From Desulfamplus sp. (GTDB lineage: Bacteria; Desulfobacterota; Desulfobacteria; Desulfobacterales; Desulfobacteraceae), in assembly GCA_015231395.1 (NCBI GenBank), contig JADGBP010000144.1, positions 1-6,322 of the forward strand: 6,322 bases of DNA, in the 5' to 3' direction. Position numbers and translations under genes: made by a program. Below are positions 1 through 4,308 of the stretch, piece by piece. Below the pieces are notes generated by a model. That model was given only the letters and a program-made list of their open reading frames with translations. It was not told the origin of the DNA and ran no database searches. Position 1 is the stretch's first letter; each line of letters starts with the position of its first letter.

Positions 1-489
1 ACAAAGCTGCTTGAAAACTGTTTAACCGTGATTGAAATGCCTGTGTCATGGAGCGATATGAATGCGGCATGGCATGTTAGCAATATTACATTCTTTCGAT
101 ATTTTGAAAGTGCCAGAGTACATTTTTTTGAGCAGATTGGTTTTGCCCAGTATGATGCTAAGCGGGATATCGGTATTGTCCTTGCTTCTATCTCCTGTAA
201 ATTCAAAATTCCTTTGGTTTATCCTGACACAATCTCCATTGGCACAAAAATTAGCTCCATGCAGGAGAAGAGCTTTATCATGCAGCATCTTGTCATAAGT
301 CACAAACATCAAAAACTTGCGGCTGAAGGAGAGGCGGTTATAGTTACCTATAATTATAAGGAGCAATGCAAGATTCCTGTGCCTCAATTTTTGATTCAAC
401 GAATTGATAATCTTGATAATTCCAGAGGATTGGGTAGTCTTAATAATCCCAAAGAATTAGATGTTCTTGATAATCTTGGAGAATTATAG
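1..489 (+). CDS. 4HBT-family acyl-CoA thioesterase, 5'-partial
   Basis: A hotdog-fold thioesterase of the 4-hydroxybenzoyl-CoA thioesterase/YbgC type, expected to hydrolyse an acyl- or aryl-CoA in the cytoplasm; the substrate cannot be told. The frame is open to the left edge (codons for TKLLENCLT precede a GTG at 28). Neither that GTG nor the ATG at 37 has a Shine-Dalgarno sequence, and the first beta strand (around VIEMPVSWSDM) starts at once, so the true start probably lies a little outside the window. The family signature is WSDMNAAWHVSN at about 49-84, followed by FFRYFESARVHFF. The position of the usual catalytic Asp (DxD) is Asn here (DMN); DxN variants are known in related thioesterases, so this need not mean inactivity. 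After the domain ends near IPVPQFLIQRI, about 25 residues rich in LDN/LNN follow, longer than a typical 130-140 residue member. The TAG stop lies in the left end of a repeat element. Confidence 0.85.
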   Translation, partial: TKLLENCLTVIEMPVSWSDMNAAWHVSNITFFRYFESARVHFFEQIGFAQYDAKRDIGIVLASISCKFKIPLVYPDTISIGTKISSMQEKSFIMQHLVISHKHQKLAAEGEAVIVTYNYKEQCKIPVPQFLIQRIDNLDNSRGLGSLNNPKELDVLDNLGEL

Positions 490-587
490 TTTTCCAGATA
501 ATTAAATTGGCAAAAGTAGGGGCAATCCCTTGCGGTTGCCCTTCTTCAAAATAAGAGATACCAAAATATTTTTCTGGAAATCTATAG
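485..587. mobile_element. Short interspersed element, copy A (MITE/REP-like)
   Basis: A non-coding element of about 100 bp seen twice in the window (the other copy is at 3758-3969). It has a left arm (CAGATAATTAAATTGG), a GTAG-plus-hairpin core at 516-541, and a right arm from GAGATACC (555) to TCTATAG (587) that is matched almost base for base at 3937-3969. Its ends are inverted: TATAGTTTTCCAGA at 485-498 pairs with TCTGGAAATCTATA at 573-586 with one mismatch in 14. Similarity to the second copy fades outside TATAG on the left and CTATAG on the right, which supports these ends. The left end overlaps the TAG stop (487-489) of the thioesterase. It encodes nothing, so any movement would need a transposase acting from elsewhere. 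A convincing target-site duplication is not visible; at most a TA. Confidence 0.6.
516..541 (+). repeat. REP-like hairpin with 5' GTAG (single copy)
   Basis: GTAG (516-519) is directly followed by GGGCAA (520-525), a loop region TCCCTTGCGG with an inner CC/GG pair, and TTGCCC (536-541). The 6-bp outer stem is perfect. A GTAG tetranucleotide at the 5' foot of a hairpin is the hallmark of REP sequences recognised by RAYT (Y1 transposase, TnpA-REP) proteins. The same core occurs three more times at 3795-3924. It lies about 90 bp before radA and could also act as a weak transcription barrier; the downstream T content (TTCTTC) is poor for an intrinsic terminator. Confidence 0.7.
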
Positions 588-633
588 ATACGCTTAATAA
601 TCCCGGAAAATTTGATACCCAGGAAGTTTCATC

Positions 634-2022
634 ATGAAAAAAAAAGACCGGGTGATTTTCAGATGCCAGTCATGCGATCATCAGACTCATCAATGGATGG
701 GAAAATGTCCGGGATGCGGAGACTGGGATACGCTGATTGCAGAGAAACCGATAGACAACTCTGTGCCGGGAGCAAGATTTTCAAGAGCAAGAACTGCTCC
801 AATAGCCATGAGCGAGATAGAGTTTGATCAGGATCCAAGGCTTCTTACAGGCATATGTGAGTTTGACAGGGTGCTTGGGGGCGGCATTGTTGCTGGCACT
901 CTTGTCCTGATTGGTGGAGATCCGGGTATCGGAAAATCAACGCTCATGCTTCAAGTGCTTTCACGACTTGCCGATTCTGGGAAAAAAGCTCTGTATGTCT
1001 CAGGTGAAGAATCTATCCGACAGCTCAAAATGAGGGGTAAACGGCTTGCTTCTGGTGCCTCATCGCTTCTGGTTGCAGCGGAAACCGACCTTGACGCTAT
1101 CCTTAACATGGCACTGGAGGAAAAACCACATGTCATGGTGGTGGACTCTATCCAGACTGTTTACAATCCCGAAATTGCCTCAACGCCCGGCAGTGTCACC
1201 CAGATAAGAGAAGCATCCATACGTCTTATGAACATGGCAAAACAGTCTGGTATTCCTCTGTTTTTGGTGGGTCATGTCACAAAGGTGGGGGCAATCGCTG
1301 GTCCCAGAATCATGGAGCATATGGTTGATACTGTGCTCTATTTTGAGGGAGACAGAAGCCATGTGTTCAGAATTCTGAGAGCTGTAAAAAACAGATTTGG
1401 TTCAACCAATGAGATAGGTGTTTTTGAAATGAAGGAAAAGGGGCTTGAAGAGGTTCCTAACCCTTCGGCTGTTTTTCTTGCGGAACGCTCGGTTAATGCA
1501 CCCGGTTCTGTAGTGACCGCAAGCATGGAAGGAACGCGACCCATTCTTATTGAAATTCAAGGACTTGCAAGCAGTTCAGGTTTTGGAAACCCAAGAAGAA
1601 CCGTGCTGGGCTTGGACCCCAACCGTGTGGCATTGATTGCAGCGGTTATGGAAAAAAGGCTTGGCATCAATCTTTCCGGTCTGGATATTTTCATGAATGT
1701 TGCCGGTGGTGTCAAGGTTGTAGAACCTGCGGCAGACCTTGGGGTCGCGGTGGCTCTTGCTTCAAGTTTTCTGGATACGCCGGTTCAGGAAGGGACAACT
1801 GTAATTGGCGAAATAGGCCTTACCGGAGAGATCAGAGCTGTGAGTCATGGAGAGGCAAGAATTAAAGAGGCTTTGAAAATGGGGTTTACCAGATGTATTG
1901 TTCCTGAAAATACAAAAAAACAGTTGCCTGACATGCAAACCATTGGAGTTGATGGGAAAACCGCAATTACAATTATCGGAGCAGGTTCGCTTAAACAGGT
2001 AATGGAGATACTTTTTGAATAA
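634..2022 (+). CDS. radA: DNA repair protein RadA/Sms
   Basis: A RadA (Sms) RecA-like ATPase that processes recombination intermediates and drives branch migration together with RecA in the cytoplasm. The domain order is complete: an N-terminal C4 zinc finger (C11, C14, C25, C28), a RecA-like core with Walker A GDPGIGKST at about residues 95-103, the RadA signature KNRFG at 252-256, and a C-terminal Lon-protease-like domain (GLDPNRVALIAAVMEKRLGI onward) that in this family is a scaffold and not an active protease. The 462 residues match the usual length (about 460). The ATG at 634 is chosen because AGGAAG (621-626) lies 7 bases upstream and the zinc finger follows directly. The stop TAA (2020-2022) falls inside the first copy of the A-rich repeat that leads into rlmE, 89 bases before that gene's start, so co-transcription with rlmE is likely. 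Confidence 0.97.
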   Translation: MKKKDRVIFRCQSCDHQTHQWMGKCPGCGDWDTLIAEKPIDNSVPGARFSRARTAPIAMSEIEFDQDPRLLTGICEFDRVLGGGIVAGTLVLIGGDPGIGKSTLMLQVLSRLADSGKKALYVSGEESIRQLKMRGKRLASGASSLLVAAETDLDAILNMALEEKPHVMVVDSIQTVYNPEIASTPGSVTQIREASIRLMNMAKQSGIPLFLVGHVTKVGAIAGPRIMEHMVDTVLYFEGDRSHVFRILRAVKNRFGSTNEIGVFEMKEKGLEEVPNPSAVFLAERSVNAPGSVVTASMEGTRPILIEIQGLASSSGFGNPRRTVLGLDPNRVALIAAVMEKRLGINLSGLDIFMNVAGGVKVVEPAADLGVAVALASSFLDTPVQEGTTVIGEIGLTGEIRAVSHGEARIKEALKMGFTRCIVPENTKKQLPDMQTIGVDGKTAITIIGAGSLKQVMEILFE

Positions 2023-2132
2023 AATTAAAAAAGAAGTGGAAGTGTTTTTTTCAATAAAAGGAAAGCAAAAGTGGAGTTTTCAATGAAAGAAAAACAAAAA
2101 TGGTTTTTTGCATGAAAGCAAAGCAAAAGTGG
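2017..2132 (+). repeat. Tandem repeat of the rlmE start region (4 imperfect copies)
   Basis: Four imperfect copies of a 23-base core begin at 2017, 2052, 2081 and 2110 (spacing 35, 29 and 29). The last one is the start of rlmE itself, from ATG through the codons for KAKQKW. By eye, neighbouring copies match at 17, 19 and 18 of 23 positions. The start-codon position reads ATA, ATA, ATG, ATG. Each copy read from that position gives a similar peptide: IKLKKKW, IKGKQKW, MKEKQKW, MKAKQKW. Because 29 is not a multiple of three, each copy lies in a different frame from the next. The first copy includes the radA stop codon. The sequence is A-rich, so part of the similarity could be compositional, but the regular 29-base spacing and the repeated GTGG/ATGG ending argue for duplication. 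Confidence 0.65.
2083..2115 (+). CDS. Putative 10-codon leader ORF overlapping rlmE
   Basis: ATG at 2083 opens a 10-codon frame, MKEKQKWFFA, ending in TGA at 2113-2115. That stop overlaps the rlmE start in an ATGA arrangement typical of translational coupling. It has the best ribosome binding site here, GGAG at 2073-2076 with 6 bases to the ATG, while rlmE's own ATG is preceded by A/T-rich sequence with no clear Shine-Dalgarno. The peptide copies the first seven residues of RlmE (MKAKQKW) except one, because the start region is tandemly duplicated. I infer that ribosomes load here and re-initiate on rlmE. It could equally be a non-functional by-product of the duplication, and the peptide itself probably has no function. 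Confidence 0.4.
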   Translation: MKEKQKWFFA

Positions 2133-2726
2133 GCAGACCACTTGACTGAAAAAGCAAAACATGACAACTATCCCGCACGATCTGTCTATAAATTAATGGA
2201 AATACAGAAAAAATTGAGTATCATGAAAAAAGGCAGTCGAGTTCTTGATCTGGGTTGTGCTCCGGGTTCATGGCTTATCTATTCTGCTCAAACCATTGGC
2301 AAACAGGGAGATGCTTTTGGAATTGACCTTCAAAAGGTAACAGTTCCTCTTCCATCCAACGCCACTGCTCTTCAAGGTGATATTTTTGATCTTGACAAGT
2401 TTTATCCCGACACAGGAACAAAGTATGATGTTGTATTAAGTGACATGGCACCGGCAACCACCGGAAGAAAGGATATTGATGCAGCAAAATCTTTTGAATT
2501 GTGCGAAGCCGCTTTAAAGGTTGCATGTGAATTGCTGGTAGAAGGGGGAAATTTTGTTTGCAAGATTTTTCAGGGCTCTGAATTTAAACAGTTTGAACAT
2601 AATGTAAAATCAAATTTCAGGCAGTGCACCATTTTCAAGCCTGAAAGCTGCAGAAAGGCAAGTAAGGAAATATATATCATCGGAAAAGGAAAAATAAATC
2701 TAATGTCAAATGACCCCAACCCATAA
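2112..2726 (+). CDS. rlmE: 23S rRNA (uridine-2'-O-)methyltransferase RlmE (FtsJ/RrmJ)
   Basis: An SAM-dependent 2'-O-methyltransferase of the FtsJ/RrmJ family; in E. coli RlmE methylates U2552 in the A loop of 23S rRNA late in 50S assembly. All four members of the K-D-K-E catalytic tetrad are present: K27 (in RSVYKLMEIQ), D111 (LSDMAP), K151 (NFVCKIFQG) and E186 (SKEIYII). The SAM-binding motif I is VLDLGCAPGSW at 44-54. Length is 204 residues against 209 in E. coli. I place the start at ATG 2112, which overlaps the TGA of a short leader ORF and begins the last copy of a tandem repeat. An in-frame ATG at 2100 would add MVFC and lacks a good ribosome binding site. The stop codon lies in the loop of the downstream hairpin. 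Confidence 0.95.
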   Translation: MKAKQKWADHLTEKAKHDNYPARSVYKLMEIQKKLSIMKKGSRVLDLGCAPGSWLIYSAQTIGKQGDAFGIDLQKVTVPLPSNATALQGDIFDLDKFYPDTGTKYDVVLSDMAPATTGRKDIDAAKSFELCEAALKVACELLVEGGNFVCKIFQGSEFKQFEHNVKSNFRQCTIFKPESCRKASKEIYIIGKGKINLMSNDPNP

Positions 2727-2742
2727 AGGTTGGGGGTTTCTT
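2714..2742 (+). terminator. Terminator-like hairpin over the rlmE stop
   Basis: A perfect 8-bp stem, CCCCAACC (2714-2721) with GGTTGGGG (2728-2735), encloses a 6-base loop CATAAA and is followed by GTTTCTT. It has the form of an intrinsic terminator, though the T run is short and broken by C. The rlmE TAA (2724-2726) lies in the loop, so ribosomes finishing rlmE would cover the left arm. Only 7 bases separate the hairpin from the GGAG of the next gene, leaving no room for a promoter in between; the next gene must depend on read-through or on a promoter inside rlmE. Confidence 0.7.
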
Positions 2743-2752
2743 GGAGATTTTT

Positions 2753-3724
2753 ATGAAAAAAAATATTTATAATAATGATTATCCAGGTATTTTATCATAC
2801 CTGCGGTCTTCATCAATGTTGCTGAGGTTTCCACCAATGTTGCCTTTATCAATATTGCCTCGGTTTTCATCAATGTTGCTCATGCCGATAGTATTTATAT
2901 TGTCAATACTTTATATAAATCCTGCTGGTGGAGTAGATAGTCAGAATCAGTTTAGTGGGATAAAGACTCGTTTAGTAAAAGATGGATTTACTGTTGAGGA
3001 AATTGGCAAAATATATGACAATCCAAAAGTTTCATTTGAACTTAAAGGTGTGTCAATGTTTTTTGTTCATTCAGAATCAAAATTGAACTACGATCAGTTT
3101 CTGTCAGATAAATCAATTAACAGTGCTGTTGCCTATATGAAGAGTCATGAGACAGAACTTCAAAATGCACAAACTACATACGGCGTTGACAAAACTGTTA
3201 TAACAGCCATCATGCTTGTAGAAACCCGTTTTGGAAGCTATCTGGGTAACCGTGCTGTAATTAACACTCTTTCTACAATGAGTGCACTTTCAGAGAGTAG
3301 CCACAGGGAAGCTCTCTGGAATTTCCTGTCAAATGAAGAACAAAGGATGACACGGGATAAATTTGACAAAAAAGCAGATAAAAAATCAGATTGGGCATAT
3401 AAAGAGTTAAAATCCTTGATCAAATATGCTGCAAGAGAAGGTATTGATCCGGTTGAAATCAAAGGTTCATATGCCGGTGCCTTTGGGATTTCCCAGTTTC
3501 TACCAAGCAATGCCCTGACTTTGGCAAAAGATGGCAACTTGGATGGCAAGGTGGATCTGTTCAACCATACAGATGCTATAAACAGCATTGCCAATTATCT
3601 TAAGCATTATGGGTGGCGCCCTGATATTAACAGAGAAAGTGCTTACAAGGTTCTCTATAAATACAATCACAGCAAGTATTATGTTGAGACTCTTTTAAAA
3701 ATATCTGATCGGCTGAAAAGTTAA
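2753..3724 (+). CDS. MltB-family (GH103) lytic murein transglycosylase
   Basis: A periplasmic lytic transglycosylase that would cleave the MurNAc-GlcNAc bond of peptidoglycan with formation of 1,6-anhydro-MurNAc. Family signs: catalytic Glu157 in MLVETRFGSYLGN (compare VETRWG in E. coli MltB), the GSYAGAFGISQFLPS motif at 238-252, and the C-terminal DLFNHTDAINSIANYLKHYGW segment. Length is 323 residues. ATG 2753 is chosen because GGAG (2743-2746) lies 6 bases upstream; a TTG at 2741 in frame is part of that ribosome binding site. The N-terminus is unusually long before its hydrophobic stretch (about 44-55, PIVFILSILYI) and comes from short DNA repeats. There is no lipobox Cys, unlike lipoprotein MltB, so the product is either secreted to the periplasm or held by an uncleaved N-terminal anchor. 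I do not assign mltB because several paralogues share these motifs. Confidence 0.92.
   Translation: MKKNIYNNDYPGILSYLRSSSMLLRFPPMLPLSILPRFSSMLLMPIVFILSILYINPAGGVDSQNQFSGIKTRLVKDGFTVEEIGKIYDNPKVSFELKGVSMFFVHSESKLNYDQFLSDKSINSAVAYMKSHETELQNAQTTYGVDKTVITAIMLVETRFGSYLGNRAVINTLSTMSALSESSHREALWNFLSNEEQRMTRDKFDKKADKKSDWAYKELKSLIKYAAREGIDPVEIKGSYAGAFGISQFLPSNALTLAKDGNLDGKVDLFNHTDAINSIANYLKHYGWRPDINRESAYKVLYKYNHSKYYVETLLKISDRLKS
2804..2880 (+). repeat. Degenerate 21-bp repeats inside the transglycosylase N-terminus
   Basis: The segment CGGTCTTCATCAATGTTGCT (2804-2823) recurs with one difference (CGGTTTTCAT...) at 2861-2880. Between them lie a degenerate copy (AGGTTTCCACCAATGTTGCC, 2825-2844) and a shortened one (TTTATCAATATTGCC, 2845-2859). 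The steps are multiples of three, so the frame is kept. The copies encode the similar hydrophobic blocks SSMLLRF, PPMLPL, SILPRF and SSMLLMP, at residues 20-45, just before or within the export signal. Confidence 0.75.
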
Positions 3725-3757
3725 TGTAAGTCAACGTCTCCTCCCATAATATATTTT

Positions 3758-3969
3758 TATAGATAAATTCTTACAGATAAGTAAATTGGCAAGAGTAGGG
3801 GCAATCCCTTGCGGTTGCCCTTCTTACAGATAAGTAAATTGGCAAGTAGGGGCAATCCCTTGCGGTTGCCCTTCTTACAGATAAGTAAATTGGCAAGAGT
3901 AGGGGCAATCCCTTGCGGTTGCCCTTCTTAAATATTGAGATGCCAAAATCTTTTTCTGGAAGTCTATAG
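3758..3969. mobile_element. Short interspersed element, copy B with triplicated core
   Basis: The second copy of the element at 485-587. The left boundary TATAGA (3758-3763) is the inverse of TCTATA near the right end (3963-3968). The right arm GAGATGCC...TCTGGAAGTCTATAG (3937-3969) matches copy A with only a few substitutions. Unlike copy A, the hairpin core with its left arm is present three times in tandem, giving about 212 bp in place of about 103. It fills most of the spacer between the lytic transglycosylase and the small membrane protein gene. It encodes no protein: a 77-codon reading frame on the minus strand across it is a product of the repeats. Confidence 0.6.
3768..3924 (+). repeat. 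Three tandem REP-like units (53, 51 and 53 bp)
   Basis: Units run 3768-3820, 3821-3871 and 3872-3924. Each starts TTCTTACAGATAAG, continues TAAATTGGCAAG and ends in the GTAG-plus-hairpin core. The GTAG tetranucleotides are at 3795-3798, 3846-3849 and 3899-3902, each followed directly by GGGCAA and, after a 10-base loop region, TTGCCC. The only difference I see between the units is loss of an AG dinucleotide in the middle one (GGCAAGTAG against GGCAAGAGTAG). Near identity implies recent expansion or gene-conversion-like homogenisation. As RNA they would form three adjacent hairpins in the 3' region of the transglycosylase transcript. Confidence 0.9.
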
Positions 3970-3980
3970 GGTAGGGTACA

Positions 3981-4000
3981 TTGGAGATTTTTACGAAAGG
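3981..4000 (+). promoter_or_regulatory. Ribosome binding region of the small membrane protein gene
   Basis: TTGGAGATTTTTA (3981-3993) is identical to the ribosome binding region of the transglycosylase at 2741-2753. There it runs into ATGAAA; here the same place reads ACGAAA (3993-3998), in frame with the downstream gene. A second candidate site, AAAGG (3996-4000), lies 10 bases before the ATG at 4011, which is taken as the start. The GGAG at 3983-3986 is too far (24 bases) to serve that ATG directly. One reading is that an older ATG at 3993 mutated to ACG. Confidence 0.5.
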
Positions 4001-4010
4001 TCAATTAAAA

Positions 4011-4211
4011 ATGGACGTATTTGTGGTTGTGGTGGGTATATCTGCAATTTGCTGGGGACTTACAATGCTGGCAATTGTTAATATTATTTTAAAGGATTTT
4101 GGATCAATACAAAATAAGGTCATCTGGGGTGTAGTTGCACTGATTCCCTTTGTAGGTTGGATTATCTATTTTATGTTCGGTTCCAGAAAAGGGGTAAGGA
4201 AAGCGGTTTGA
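4011..4211 (+). CDS. Small two-helix membrane protein, PLDc_N-like
   Basis: A 66-residue protein with two predicted membrane helices (about 3-27 and 38-56), a short linker with a Lys (K36) before the second helix, and a basic tail (GSRKGVRKAV). The second half, KVIWGVVALIPFVGWIIYFMFG, fits the PLDc_N motif (W, then Pro-x-x-Gly, then Tyr-x-x-x-Gly), a domain found at the N-terminus of cardiolipin synthases and also as stand-alone small inner-membrane proteins. There is no catalytic HKD motif, so it is not itself a phospholipase or synthase, and its function is unknown. ATG 4011 is preferred over upstream in-frame TTG 3981 because the hydrophobic helix begins at once and AAAGG precedes it. It is followed by 97 non-coding bases before the EF-G gene. 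Confidence 0.75.
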   Translation: MDVFVVVVGISAICWGLTMLAIVNIILKDFGSIQNKVIWGVVALIPFVGWIIYFMFGSRKGVRKAV

Positions 4212-4308
4212 ATGTAATCGTTGGATTCAAATTTCTGAACAAGAACATAAGTAGCCTTACAAAAAGAACTTTGCAAATACAGGCTGATAAAAGCGGGTTA
4301 ATAATAAA

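Noticed and set aside
46..399. 117-codon minus-strand ORF opposite the thioesterase
   Set aside because: Shadow of a gene with clear family motifs on the + strand; the translation shows no recognisable domain.
2741..2752. TTG start giving MEIF before the transglycosylase ATG
   Set aside because: These bases form the Shine-Dalgarno region (GGAG) of the ATG at 2753, so the longer start is not needed.
3238..3594. 118-codon minus-strand ORF
   Set aside because: Antisense to the catalytic part of the transglycosylase; no family resemblance and no ribosome binding evidence.
3768..3924. CRISPR array
   Set aside because: The units are contiguous, with no unique spacers between repeats, and a copy occurs singly elsewhere; this is a tandem REP-like array.
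3935..3970. Possible promoter TTGAGA ... TATAGG in the right arm of element copy B
   Set aside because: Spacing between the boxes is about 24 bases, too long for a sigma-70 promoter, and TATAG is explained as the element end.
3771..4004. 77-codon minus-strand ORF with repeated LPIYLSVRRATARDCPY blocks
   Set aside because: It is the reverse reading of the tandem REP-like units; the protein repeat just mirrors the DNA repeat, and there is no independent sign of coding.
4207..4231. Hairpin TTTGAAT/ATTCAAA over the stop of the small membrane protein gene
   Set aside because: Only A/T-rich pairs with an 11-base loop and no proper T run; too weak to call a terminator.
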